Of a stretch of 64,000 bases of DNA, positions 18,714-27,274 are shown in pieces. The position numbers and the translations under genes were made by a program. The DNA is taken from assembly GCF_047149785.1 (NCBI RefSeq), contig NZ_BAAGBE010000001.1, positions 620,001-684,000 on the forward strand. Direction: 5' to 3'. Numbering within the stretch: position 1 is the stretch's first letter; each line of letters opens with the position of its first letter. Origin of the DNA: Nitrobacter sp047149785. Its GTDB lineage: Bacteria > Pseudomonadota > Alphaproteobacteria > Rhizobiales > Xanthobacteraceae. Below the pieces are notes generated by a model that saw only the letters and a list, made by a program, of their open reading frames with translations, did no database searches and had not been told where the DNA came from.

Positions 18714-20543
18714 TCACGCCGCGACGCGGAAAGCATCCTCCCACAGCGCAAGGCTGTAAAGCCGCCACCGGCTCCGCTTATCGAGTCGGCGATATTGCGA
18801 TTTGAGGCGACTTGCAACAGTCAGCTCACGTACGAGAGGGGAGGCAAGAACCGCCTTTTCCATTTCATCGTGATGGGCGCGCTGCCACAGTTCGTCGGGA
18901 GCTTCAAAGCCGAACTTGTTCTTCCGCCAGACGATGGCATCCGGCATGCGATTATCCATGACTTGGCGCAATATCCATTTGGTCCAGCCATCGTTCATTT
19001 TCATGCTTTGCCGCAGCGACAGGCTGATTTCGACCAGGCGATAATCCAAGAACGGCAAGCGCGTTTCGATTGAGTGCGCCATCGAGTTCTTGTCTTCGTA
19101 GCGAAGCAAGACGGGCAGATTGGTGGATTCCATTTCAAGGCGCTGCAACTGGAACGAATCCCATTGTGCTTTTGCGAAAAGGGCCAGATGCGGCGGCGCA
19201 GCTCCATGTCGCCGGAAATAGGAATGGCGTCTTTTGTAGAATTCGTAACGCGCGGGTGCGATGAGTCCCGCAATCAGATATTTTGCAGTATTTCGCGCGC
19301 CCATCTTGCTGTTGTTGCGGCCCATCGCGCCGAGCGCCGAGAGCGTAGCGCGCATGCCGCGCTCGCGCAGCGAGGAAACGATATAGGCGGTATAGTATTT
19401 TTCGTAACCCAGCAGCGTTTCGTCGCCGCCCTGGCCATCGAGCAATACCGTGATGCCATTGGCGCGTGCGGTTCGCATTACAAAATGCTGCATGATGATG
19501 GACGGCCCACCAAACGGCTCTTCCTGGGTCCGCACGACAGATGGCAGGCTGTCTGCAAAGTCCTCGTAGCTGGGTTTTACGGTCAGCCAGTTCAGGTTTT
19601 GTTTGTCGACGACCATTTTGGCGAACGCGGACTCGTCGCTTTTGGGGTCTTCGCTGACCGCCGTGATTGCCGCGAACGCTTCGCCGCTATCGGTATGATA
19701 AAGATCCGAGGCGATGGTAGCGACGCTCGAACTGTCGAGGCCGCCGCTCAGACAGGTGCCGACCCGCACATCCGAGCGCAGCCGCAATCGTACCGCATTT
19801 TCAAAAGTATCGTTGAACGTTGCGAGGGCATCCCGCGCCGTCAACGCCGAGACGTCCGGGCGCTGCGGGATCGTATAATAGCGGCTCGTCGTGAAGCTGT
19901 TCGTTGTCAGATCATAAATACCACGATAACTGCCCGGTAGGCGTCTGACGCCTGCAAAGAAGGTCTGGTCGTTGAGTTCGGCTGCATCAGCGATGAGGTA
20001 CGTGCGCAGGACGTCCATGTTTGCGCTTCGCGACCGGAGGAATGGCAACAGTTGGCGGATTTCAGATCCGAACGCAAAGACGTCGTCGGTCTCAATATAA
20101 TAGAGTGGTTTTACGCCAAAGCGATCACGCGAGAGGAAGATTAGTTTGCGCCTGCGATCAAAGATGGCAAATGCCCACATGCCGTTGAAGCGTTGGACGC
20201 ACTCCATCCCCCAATGATCGTAAGCCGCGAGAATCACCTCCGAGTCGGTATTGCTGGTAAAGGTATAACCAAACTCAGCCAGTTCCCGACGCAATTCGAT
20301 ATAGTTGTAGATTTCGCCGTTGAAGGTGAGAGTCAGCCCGGAATTGCCGTAATCCATGGGCTGGCGACCATGCTCGCTGAGATCGAGAATAGCGAGCCGG
20401 CGATGGCCGAACGCGAGAGAATGTTCAACCAGATAGCCGTCGCCATCAGGACCGCGGTGGGAAATACTGTCGGTCATCGCCGTAATCGTCTGCATTTCGG
20501 CATGTCTGCCGTCTCGGTGTACCATTCCTGCGATACCGCACAT
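18714..20543 (-). CDS. asnB: glutamine-hydrolysing asparagine synthetase-type amidotransferase
   Basis: This 609-residue protein begins MCGIAGM, so Cys2 is the class II glutaminase nucleophile. The glutaminase domain shows SHRGPDGDG, NGEIYNY and NTDSEV. The synthetase domain has the PP-loop CLSGGLDSSSVA (about residue 265) and LDGQGGDETLLGY. Paralogues of AsnB in polysaccharide loci (WbpS, WbmE) amidate uronic acids or provide ammonia for amidated sugars. Co-transcription with a WbpI-like epimerase in a locus that makes UDP-uronic acids makes that role more likely than asparagine supply. This is context inference, since sequence cannot separate the two here. Confidence 0.88.
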   Translation of the reverse strand: MCGIAGMVHRDGRHAEMQTITAMTDSISHRGPDGDGYLVEHSLAFGHRRLAILDLSEHGRQPMDYGNSGLTLTFNGEIYNYIELRRELAEFGYTFTSNTDSEVILAAYDHWGMECVQRFNGMWAFAIFDRRRKLIFLSRDRFGVKPLYYIETDDVFAFGSEIRQLLPFLRSRSANMDVLRTYLIADAAELNDQTFFAGVRRLPGSYRGIYDLTTNSFTTSRYYTIPQRPDVSALTARDALATFNDTFENAVRLRLRSDVRVGTCLSGGLDSSSVATIASDLYHTDSGEAFAAITAVSEDPKSDESAFAKMVVDKQNLNWLTVKPSYEDFADSLPSVVRTQEEPFGGPSIIMQHFVMRTARANGITVLLDGQGGDETLLGYEKYYTAYIVSSLRERGMRATLSALGAMGRNNSKMGARNTAKYLIAGLIAPARYEFYKRRHSYFRRHGAAPPHLALFAKAQWDSFQLQRLEMESTNLPVLLRYEDKNSMAHSIETRLPFLDYRLVEISLSLRQSMKMNDGWTKWILRQVMDNRMPDAIVWRKNKFGFEAPDELWQRAHHDEMEKAVLASPLVRELTVASRLKSQYRRLDKRSRWRLYSLALWEDAFRVAA

Positions 20544-21393
20544 CGTGTCTGTCGTCCTATCGTCCTATTTTTTTAGATTATAGCTCGCTGGGCTGTTTCC
20601 GCGAACTTCAAGTCAGGCATTACGGCTGGGAAATCGGTTATAGCTAGAAATAAGCAAAGAAACACGAATTTAGAGCCTGATCCCATCGTCTGGCTTAATG
20701 GAACAGCGAGGAACGCGGATGTAGGCAATGCCGGGTCCGCCGTGCAGGTACGATAGAGTTCTATTGTATGGGCGGGGTACCCTCGGTTCTGCCGCGTCGT
20801 GAAGCTAGCGCTACATTGATGGATTTTGGTGGTTGATCGAGGTCACTGGATTCCCGAATCAGATTTTCGATGATTCATGCAGGGCACCGCCGCAAACAGC
20901 TCGGCAGTGTTCGATAACTCGCACTGCAATGTCTCGACCGACAAAGCCGTGACGGCGCTCGAAAGTGTCGACGATCTCGTCGTCTCACCGGCAGGATACG
21001 ATGAGCGGTCAGCTCCGTGCCAGATGTCGTCGCTCACACGTTCAGATCGATAAAACTAACCCGCCCGAGTCTACGTCACGCTGGATAAAATTTGGGCGCA
21101 ACATCAAAGGATCTTCCTGGGATCGGCTCCGCTGCGCTTTCGGCCTTGTGGGGGTCTTTATCTGCGTGAGTGGCTGGTTCGCTGGCGCGTTTCTGCCAAA
21201 AGGCAAAAGGAACGTCCTGCGGCCACCGGGTCAGCTAGCGAACGAGTCCCGTTGCGCGCTGCTTGGCGCGGCGCCCTCCGACTACAATTGACCAGCCGCT
21301 TCTCCTAATATAAGCCCAAGGCGCCAGCGGCCGGAGGATAATCTAATCATCTGGTTTTTGCTAGTAAATAGGTTCTGCGAGTCCCGTAGCCTT
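20544..21393. other. long divergent intergenic region
   Basis: About 850 bases separate the starts of asnB (minus) and the UDP-sugar dehydrogenase (plus). I find no supported gene. A plus-strand frame at 20965-21291 contains one hydrophobic stretch (FGLVGVFICVSGWFAGAF) but no ribosome-binding site or recognisable family. Minus-strand frames near 20880-21037 are short and interrupted. The region must hold both promoters. Its size and base composition suggest decayed sequence rather than one regulatory unit. Confidence 0.5.
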
Positions 21394-22701
21394 TGCATGA
21401 AATCCGATCTCATTAACAAACTGAAGTCAACGAACGCTGTGATTGGCGTTGTAGGACTTGGTTATGTCGGCCTGCCGCTGACGCTTAGATATTGCGAGGT
21501 TGGTTACAGGGTGGTCGGCTTCGACATTGACCAGGGCAAGGTGGACACGCTGAAGCGAGGCGAGTCCTACATCGAGCATATCTCAGCCGCGGACATCAAA
21601 AGAGCGGTGGCAGGCCGCTTTGAACCAACGTCGGATTTCTCCCGTGCTCGCGAAGTCGATGCGCTGATTCTGTGCGTGCCGACGCCGCTCGACCGGTATC
21701 GCGAGCCGGACTTGAGCTTCGTTCTCGACACCACGGACGCGCTAGTTCCTCATCTGCACGAGAACATGGTGATTTCGCTTGAAAGCACCACTTACCCGGG
21801 CACGACGGATGAAGAATTGAAGCCGCGCATCGAGACACGCGGATTAAAGGTCGGCAAGAACGTCTACCTCGTGTTTTCTCCCGAGCGGGAAGATCCGGGA
21901 AACCAGAGTTTTTCCACCCGGACGATTCCAAAGGTCTGCGGCGGTCATACGCCGGATTGTCTCGAGGTCGGTCTCGCGCTTTACGGCAGCGTGATCGACC
22001 GCGTTGTTCCCGTCAGTTCGACGCGTGCCGCCGAACTTACTAAGCTGCTCGAGAATATCCATCGTTCCGTCAATATCGGTCTCGTCAACGAAATGAAGAT
22101 GGTGGCGGATCGTATGGGAATCGATATCCACGAGGTGATCCGCGCGGCGGCGACCAAGCCGTTCGGCTTCGTGCCATATTATCCAGGTCCCGGGATCGGC
22201 GGACACTGCATTCCGATCGATCCGTTCTATCTGACCTGGAAGGCACGCGAATACGGCATGCACACGCGCTTCATCGAACTCGCGGGTGAGATTAATTCGT
22301 CGATGCCGGATTACGTCATCGCAAAGGTCGCCGACGGACTCAACGCCAAGAAGAAGTCGGTCAACGGCAGCAAGGTTCTCGTCCTCGGCATCGCCTACAA
22401 GAAGAACGTTGACGACATGCGGGAGTCCCCCTCGGTCTTCCTGATGGAGAAGCTGCGCGATCTTGGCGCCGAGGTTGCCTACAGCGATCCGCATATCCCG
22501 GTGTTTCCGAAAATGCGGCAGCACAGTTTTGCCTTATCGAGCGTCGCACTTTCGGCGGAATCCCTCAAGAAGTTCGATTGCGTTCTGCTGGCAACCGATC
22601 ACGACAAATTTGATTACGATCTCATCAAGACGCACGCGCCGCTGCTGGTCGATTGTCGCGGCAAGTATTGCGAAGGCGCCGCTCACATCGTCAAGGCCTG
22701 A
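21394..22701 (+). CDS. wbpA-like: UDP-N-acetylglucosamine 6-dehydrogenase (WbpA-type)
   Basis: This nucleotide-sugar dehydrogenase has about 435 residues from ATG 21394; the frame opens 12 codons earlier without a better start. The N-terminal NAD motif is VVGLGYVGLPLTLRY and the middle-domain active site GIGGHCIPIDPFYL contains the catalytic cysteine. The C-terminal domain has VLVLGIAYKKNVDDMRESPS. The GLPL version of the Rossmann motif and HCIPIDP place it with WbpA/WecC-type UDP-GlcNAc(NAc) dehydrogenases rather than UDP-glucose dehydrogenase, compare ugd at 29416. It is the first gene of a tight operon; the next start is 2 bp after its stop. Confidence 0.9.
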   Translation, partial: CMKSDLINKLKSTNAVIGVVGLGYVGLPLTLRYCEVGYRVVGFDIDQGKVDTLKRGESYIEHISAADIKRAVAGRFEPTSDFSRAREVDALILCVPTPLDRYREPDLSFVLDTTDALVPHLHENMVISLESTTYPGTTDEELKPRIETRGLKVGKNVYLVFSPEREDPGNQSFSTRTIPKVCGGHTPDCLEVGLALYGSVIDRVVPVSSTRAAELTKLLENIHRSVNIGLVNEMKMVADRMGIDIHEVIRAAATKPFGFVPYYPGPGIGGHCIPIDPFYLTWKAREYGMHTRFIELAGEINSSMPDYVIAKVADGLNAKKKSVNGSKVLVLGIAYKKNVDDMRESPSVFLMEKLRDLGAEVAYSDPHIPVFPKMRQHSFALSSVALSAESLKKFDCVLLATDHDKFDYDLIKTHAPLLVDCRGKYCEGAAHIVKA

Positions 22702-22703
22702 TC

Positions 22704-23765
22704 ATGCTCGAGTACCCAGCCGGCATCACTGATCGCAAGATCAAATTAGCGCTCGCAGGCTGCGGACGGATAGCGCAGAACCATTTCGCGGCTATCAAGC
22801 AGCATCATAACCGGGTGGAGCTTGTCAGCGTCTGTGACGTCAATGCCAAGATGCTCGATGCCGCCGCCAAAGTGACGGGGGCAGAGCCGTACAGCAGCCT
22901 CGGCAGCATGCTCGCTAAAACGGATGCCGACGTCGTGGTGCTGACGACTCCGAGCGGATTGCATGCCGAGCAGGCCATCAAGGTTGCAACGTCCGGCCGT
23001 CATGTCATGACTGAGAAGCCGATGGCCACCAAGTGGGCCGACGGACTGCGGATGGTGAGGGCTTGCGACGAGGCCGGGGTCCGCCTTTTCGTGGTGAAAC
23101 AGAACCGCAAGAACGCGACGCTTCAGCTCCTAAAGCGGGCTGTGGAGAGCGGCCGTTTCGGTCGCATCTATATGGTCAACATCAACGTGTTCTGGACCCG
23201 CCCACAGGAATATTACGATAGCGCAGAATGGCGCGGCACGTGGGAGTTCGACGGCGGCGCCATGATGAATCAGGCGAGCCATTATGTCGATCTGCTGGAG
23301 TGGCTGATCGGGCCGATCGAGAGCATTCAGGCCTATACGGCGACGCTCGCCCGCCACATCGAGGTCGAGGATACGGCCGCTATTGGCGTACGCTGGCGTT
23401 CCGGGGCTCTTGGCTCAATGAATGTGACGATGCTGACCTATCCGAAGAATTTCGAAGGAAGCATCACGATTCTCGGCGAGAAGGGAACGGTGCGAGTGGG
23501 CGGTGTCGCAGTTAACGAAATCCAGCATTGGGAATTCGCCGAGCAGCACCCCGACGACGAGAAGATCAAGTCGGCGAGCTATGAGACCACATCGGTTTAC
23601 GGTTTTGGTCACCCGTTGTATTACGACAACGTCATCGAAGTGCTGCGCGGCGACGCGGAGCCCGTGACCGACGGCCGCGATGGCTTGAAGTCGCTCGAGG
23701 TTCTGATCGCTTCCTATCTTTCGGCGCGTGACGGCAAGCGTGTCTGTCTGCCGTTGGACTACTGA
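22704..23765 (+). CDS. wbpB-like: Gfo/Idh/MocA oxidoreductase, WbpB-type 3-oxidase of UDP-GlcNAcA
   Basis: This is a 353-residue NAD-dependent oxidoreductase. The dinucleotide motif is LALAGCGRIAQNHF, and EKPMATKWADG carries the conserved Glu-Lys-Pro of the family. The C-terminal sheet domain includes VFWTRPQEYYDSAEWRGTW and GGAMMNQASHYVDLLEWL, blocks I associate with WbpB/WlbA. These oxidise C3 of UDP-N-acetylglucosaminuronate so an amine can be added by WbpE. ATG 22704 lies 2 bp after the wbpA-like stop; the frame is open further upstream only by overlap. The next gene, the acetyltransferase, starts 1 bp after its stop. Confidence 0.9.
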   Translation: MLEYPAGITDRKIKLALAGCGRIAQNHFAAIKQHHNRVELVSVCDVNAKMLDAAAKVTGAEPYSSLGSMLAKTDADVVVLTTPSGLHAEQAIKVATSGRHVMTEKPMATKWADGLRMVRACDEAGVRLFVVKQNRKNATLQLLKRAVESGRFGRIYMVNINVFWTRPQEYYDSAEWRGTWEFDGGAMMNQASHYVDLLEWLIGPIESIQAYTATLARHIEVEDTAAIGVRWRSGALGSMNVTMLTYPKNFEGSITILGEKGTVRVGGVAVNEIQHWEFAEQHPDDEKIKSASYETTSVYGFGHPLYYDNVIEVLRGDAEPVTDGRDGLKSLEVLIASYLSARDGKRVCLPLDY

Positions 23766-23766
23766 T

Positions 23767-24387
23767 ATGGCGGTGACGATTCATCCCACCGCGATTATCG
23801 ACGAGGGCGCTGAAATCGGCGACGGCTCCCGCATTTGGCACTGGGTTCACGTGTGCGGCAAAGCACGCATCGGACGTGGTTGCTCGCTCGGTCAGAACGT
23901 TTTTATCGGTAACGACGTGGTGATCGGCAATAACGTCAAGATCCAGAACAATGTTTCGGTCTACGACGCGGTCCGCCTTGAAGATGATGTCTTTTGCGGC
24001 CCAAGCGTGGTCTTCACCAACGTCTATAATCCACGCTCGGCGATCGCCCGCAAGGATGAATATCGTCAAACCTTTGTCCGCAAGGGTGCAACCCTCGGCG
24101 CCAACTGCACCATTGTCTGCGGTTGCACGATCGGCGAGAACGCCTTTGTTGCGGCGGGGGCGGTTATCAACCGGGATGTTGCGCCGTTTGGATTGATGGC
24201 GGGCGTGCCTGCACGTCGGCTTGGCTGGATGTGCCTGTGCGGTATCCAACTGCCTAAAAAGGTCGGCAATGTCAGCTGCGAGGCTTGTAGGCGCGCGTAC
24301 GACGTTGGCAAAGAATCGTGCAGGCTCGCCCCGCCGGCGCAAAATGGCGAAATCAGTTCGCAAGCGCGGCGCGCACAGCCTCGATGA
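23767..24387 (+). CDS. wbpD-like: hexapeptide-repeat N-acetyltransferase (WbpD-type)
   Basis: This is a left-handed beta-helix acyltransferase: MAVTIHPTAIIDEGAEIGDG, GCSLGQNVFIGNDVVIGNN, GATLGANCTIVCG and GENAFVAAGAVINRDV are successive hexapeptide turns. The 206-residue protein resembles WbpD/WlbB enzymes that acetylate the 3-amino group of UDP-GlcNAc3NA. A Cys-rich tail (WMCLCGIQLP, CEACRRAYD) is also usual for that family. Its reading frame ends about 15 residues beyond the family norm, running over the fossil aminotransferase that lies on the opposite strand (24353-24472). This suggests the original stop was lost or moved during that rearrangement. Confidence 0.88.
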   Translation: MAVTIHPTAIIDEGAEIGDGSRIWHWVHVCGKARIGRGCSLGQNVFIGNDVVIGNNVKIQNNVSVYDAVRLEDDVFCGPSVVFTNVYNPRSAIARKDEYRQTFVRKGATLGANCTIVCGCTIGENAFVAAGAVINRDVAPFGLMAGVPARRLGWMCLCGIQLPKKVGNVSCEACRRAYDVGKESCRLAPPAQNGEISSQARRAQPR

Positions 24388-24472
24388 TACGTTCCTGGGT
24401 CAATTTATCGAGGTAGGCGTGCATCGGCAGGCTGATGACCTCGTGCGACAGCCTTGAACAGCCTTTGCAGGC
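24353..24472 (-). pseudogene. C-terminal fossil of a WbpE-type aminotransferase
   Basis: Read on the minus strand, this stretch translates as ACKGCSRLSHEVISLPMHAY, then LDKLTQERIIEAVRAALAN and a TGA at 24355-24353. SLPMHPYLD followed by a short helix is how WbpE/DegT sugar aminotransferases end. Everything upstream (about 340 residues, including the PLP lysine) is absent: beyond 24472 the minus strand has unrelated fragments. Its position directly 3' of wbpA-B-D, facing it, is where the missing fourth enzyme of the pathway would be. The frame is clean over about 35 codons, so the loss is probably recent. Confidence 0.65.
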
Positions 24473-24559
24473 ATGTGCTGCTGCATTCAGTCCTCTGGAC
24501 GATCAGCCGGCGACGCGGCGCGGAGCCGGCCGCACCGGCGGCGCGACGGAAGACGGCGC

Positions 24560-24960
24560 TTCAAGGCACTTGATCGCGATCTCGAGGCTGGCGACGCCTT
24601 CGCCGCCGCAGCATTGCCCGAACGCACCTCGGTCGCGCAAGGGATCACCGATGCCGGCGAGGCGGTCCTCGGCTTCGGCTTTCGCATTATTGCGTACCTT
24701 CGCAAGTGAAGCCTGCACCTTCTCCTCTGCCTTCAGATCGAGTTCACGTTTGGCATCGTCAAGTTCGCGTGTTTTGCGCATCACCTCAGCCTGGGCCTTC
24801 TGGGCGTCTGCCAGCTTGAACTTACTGGCGTTCAGGTTACGCTGCAGTTCGGCCAAGCGTCGATCGTGCTCCGCAAGGTCACCCGCCAACGCGCGGCGAA
24901 TCCTTTTCTCCTGGGATTTAGCAATCGAAGCCGGCCGGCGCGCAATTTCCTGGCGATCTC
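24560..24960 (-). pseudogene. internal fragment of a DUF2130-type coiled-coil protein
   Basis: The minus-strand frame reads SIAKSQEKRIRRALAGDLAE, then LAELQRNLNASKFKLADAQK and RELDDAKRELDLKAEEKVQA up to about NNAKAEAEDRL. This charged heptad-rich sequence matches the central coiled coil of DUF2130 proteins, which contain an ELDDARRELDL-like block. Upstream coding (zinc-ribbon start) and the downstream conserved C-terminal half are missing. After AEDRL the frame runs into glycine- and cysteine-rich sequence without family character and stops at 24503. It is one piece of the scrap zone between wbpD and purU. Confidence 0.5.
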
Positions 24961-25019
24961 GATGTCGATGGCCTTGCGGGTTTTGGCAAGCGCACGGCTG
25001 CGCAAACTTGAGGTGATGG

Positions 25020-25207
25020 GCGTCGCATGGGGTAGTGTCCGCGAGATGCAGGCGAAGGCACTCGCAGAGTTGGTGAAAGCACCAGAGCGTGATAATGCGA
25101 AGGCCATCCGACGGCTGGGAGCATTAGACCGCTACGAAAGATATGCGCTCACCGTGCGGGTTCGCGCCCAACGAGTTTTGGAGAACTGCCAAAACGAAGC
25201 CAATTAA
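25020..25207 (+). pseudogene. C-terminal fragment of a conserved rhizobial hypothetical protein
   Basis: The plus-strand frame ends EVMGVAWGSVREMQAKALAE, then PERDNAKAIRRLGALDRYER and YALTVRVRAQRVLENC. The A-I-R-R-L-x-A-L-D-R-Y-E-R block is, from memory, the end of a hypothetical protein family frequent in Bradyrhizobium, whose N-terminus carries NRRNAxxSTGPRT. Only this C-terminal piece is present. The frame continues upstream to 24866 but over the DUF2130 fragment on the other strand, so that part is probably not coding. Confidence 0.35.
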
Positions 25208-25335
25208 TCTATAAGAATCAATGGTCTAATATATAACAACTGCGTCAGGGAAGGAGAGGGGCGCGAGGCCGATACGGTGATAATTCGGAGCGAGCTTCGT
25301 CCCGGTCGTCCAGTCCAGCCTGCCATTCCTCACCC

Positions 25336-26199
25336 ATGCCCCATCATCAATATGTGCTGACGCTCTCTTGCCCCGACCGGCCCGGAATTGTATCCGCGGT
25401 CTCGACGTTCCTGGCGCATAACGGCCAGAACATCATCGACGCCCAGCAGTTCGACGACGCCGAGACCGGTCGTTTCTTCATGCGGGTGGTGTTCAATGCC
25501 GCCGACCTCGCGGTGACGCTTCCGGTATTACAGACCGGTTTTGCCGCGATCGCCGAACGTTTCGGCATGACCTGGCAGATGCGCGATCGCGCCGCGCGGC
25601 GAAAGGTGATGCTGCTGGTATCGAAGTCCGATCATTGCCTGGTCGACATTCTGTACCGTTGGCGCACAAGCGAGCTTGCGATGATCCCGACCGCCATCGT
25701 GTCCAATCATCCGCGCGAGACCTATGCGCATCTCGATTTCGGCGACGTTCCCTTTCACCACCTGCCGGTGACGAGGGAGACCAGACGCGAACAGGAGGCG
25801 GCGATCCTCGACCTGGTGACGGAGACCCGCACCGATCTGGTGGTGCTGGCGCGCTACATGCAGATCCTGTCGAACGAGACGAGCGCGAAGCTCTCGGGCC
25901 GATGCATCAACATCCACCATTCCTTCCTGCCGGGTTTCAAGGGCGCGCGGCCTTATCATCAGGCTCACGAGCATGGCGTCAAGCTGATCGGCGCGACAGC
26001 GCATTATGTCACCAGCGATCTCGACGAGGGACCGATCATCGATCAGGATGTCGAGCGCATCAGCCATCGCGATACGCCCGACGCATTGATCCGGAAGGGA
26101 CGCGACATCGAGCGGCGCGTGCTTGCGCGCGCCATTCGTCACCATCTGGACGATCGAGTGATCCTCAACGGCCGCAAGACCGTGGTGTTCATGGATTGA
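25336..26199 (+). CDS. purU: formyltetrahydrofolate deformylase
   Basis: The enzyme hydrolyses 10-formyl-THF to formate and THF, balancing one-carbon pools and feeding PurT-type purine synthesis. The 287-residue protein has an N-terminal ACT regulatory domain (YVLTLSCPDRPGIVSAVSTF) and a formyltransferase-fold catalytic domain with the INIHHSFLPGFKGARPYHQA block, conserved ARYMQILS, and GATAHYVTSDLDEGPIIDQD. Length and motifs are complete. It stands alone, followed by a composite intergenic repeat and an insertion sequence. From memory, purU is often near methyltransferase or serine-cycle genes in this family, but nothing of that kind is adjacent. Confidence 0.97.
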   Translation: MPHHQYVLTLSCPDRPGIVSAVSTFLAHNGQNIIDAQQFDDAETGRFFMRVVFNAADLAVTLPVLQTGFAAIAERFGMTWQMRDRAARRKVMLLVSKSDHCLVDILYRWRTSELAMIPTAIVSNHPRETYAHLDFGDVPFHHLPVTRETRREQEAAILDLVTETRTDLVVLARYMQILSNETSAKLSGRCINIHHSFLPGFKGARPYHQAHEHGVKLIGATAHYVTSDLDEGPIIDQDVERISHRDTPDALIRKGRDIERRVLARAIRHHLDDRVILNGRKTVVFMD

Positions 26200-26222
26200 G
26201 CGGGACGGTGAACGCCGCCGTC

Positions 26223-26431
26223 AGAGCATGATCCCGAAAAGCGGGAACCGGTTTTCGGATAAGGCCATGCTCCAATCAAAGAAAGATGAGGCTTAGAGTC
26301 TGATTCAATGCAATTGAATCAGACTTTAGAGCGTTTTCAGGCGAAGTGGCTCCCGGTTCGCGTCAAGAAAACGCGTCAAGTCAAAATCATAGAGCCTCGC
26401 TTCTGATTCCATCAGAAGCGGAAAGACTCTA
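26223..26431. repeat. composite intergenic repeat, modules A-B-C (copy 1)
   Basis: There are three modules. A (26224-26271) is a palindrome-like AGCATGATCCCGAAAAGCG ... GGCCATGCTC stretch. B (26295-26320) is AGTCTGATTCAATGC / GAATCAGACT, an inverted repeat. C (26331-26431) runs from GCGTTTTCAGGCGAAGTGGC through GGTTCGCGTCAAGAAAACGC to the hairpin GCTTCTGATTCCATCAGAAGC. The same A-B-C order recurs inverted at 63672-63874. Module C alone recurs at 35409, 46046 and 55387. It lies in the 3' flank of purU, facing the 3' end of the lipoprotein gene. The IS5-type element begins immediately after its last base. Confidence 0.85.
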
Positions 26432-27271
26432 GGTCACGAACCCATAAATGGGATTCCGTTTGGACGGGAGGCGTGATTCAATCTCCGAAGCACGGGAGGA
26501 TTGAATGGCGCGTTTTGATCTGACGGATTTTGAATGGTCTGTGATCCAGCCGCTGTTGCCGAACAAATCGCGCGGCGTTGCACGGGTGGACGACCGACGG
26601 GTGCTGAACGGGATTTTCTGGCGGCTGCGCACCGGCGCGCCGTGGGCGGACATTCCGGCGCGCTACGGCCCGCATACGACCTGCGTGAACCGCTTCAACC
26701 GGTGGCGCAAGGCCGGCGTATGGGATCGAATTCTGTCGGCGGTTTCAAAGGCTTATGAGGGCGACATTCAAATGATCGATTCATCGTCGATCCGGGTGCA
26801 CCAGCACGCCGCCAACGGTCAAAAAAACAGACGCGATCCCGTTGCATGGGTCGCTCGCGCGGCGGGCTGACCACCAAGATCCACGCGCTGGTGGATGCGT
26901 GCGGCTTGCCGATCGTCCTCAAGATCACCGAAGGCCAGGCGCATGACGGGCGCAGTGCGCAGGACATGATCGACACGATTGGGCGCGGCGACGTGCTGCT
27001 GGCGGACCGGGCCTACGACTCCAACGCCCTGCGCCAGACCCTGGCCGCGCGCGGCGCGACAGCCAATGTAAAGCCGATGCCAAATCGCGTCATGGCCCTG
27101 AGGTTCAACAGGCGGCTCTATCGCAAGCGCAACCTGGTCGAACGCTTCTTCAACAAAATCAAGCATTATCGCGCTGTCGCAACCCGCTACGACAAGCGCG
27201 ACGACAACTTCCTCGCTGCCATCAAGCTCGCCTCAATCCGAATCTGGTTGCGATTTAATGAGTCGATGACC
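26432..27271 (+). mobile_element. IS5-family (IS427-group) insertion sequence, about 840 bp
   Basis: The ends are GGTCACGAACCCATAAA at 26432 and the imperfect inverted copy TTTAATGAGTCGATGACC ending at 27271. They are flanked by a TA duplication (26430-26431 and 27272-27273) within a CTAG target, as is usual for IS427-type elements. It carries one transposase in two overlapping frames joined by a slippery heptamer. Ends, target duplication and reading frames are all intact, so the element is probably functional or recently inserted. Confidence 0.9.
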
Positions 27272-27274
27272 TAG
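26505..27274 (+). CDS. IS5-family transposase, made by -1 frameshift
   Basis: The first frame (26505-26870) begins MARFDLTDFEWSVIQPLLP and contains the DUF4096-like N-terminal domain and the first catalytic Asp (MIDSSSIRVHQHAANG). The second frame (to 27274) has MGRSRGGLTTKIHALVD, VLLADRAYDS with the second Asp, and RNLVERFFNKIKHYR with the catalytic Glu of the DDE triad. The frames overlap at a canonical slippery heptamer A_AAA_AAC at 26822-26828. A -1 slip there gives KKQTRSRCMGRSRGGL and a 256-residue product of normal length. The stop codon TAG is completed by the TA target duplication. Confidence 0.92.

Noticed and set aside
20965..21291. Possible 108-residue protein with one hydrophobic segment
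   Set aside because: No ribosome-binding site, no family resemblance and an odd composition; kept only as a note under the intergenic region.
26505..27274. Transposase as a frameshifted pseudogene
   Set aside because: The frames overlap at an in-phase A_AAA_AAC heptamer and the ends and target duplication are intact, so programmed frameshifting is the better reading.
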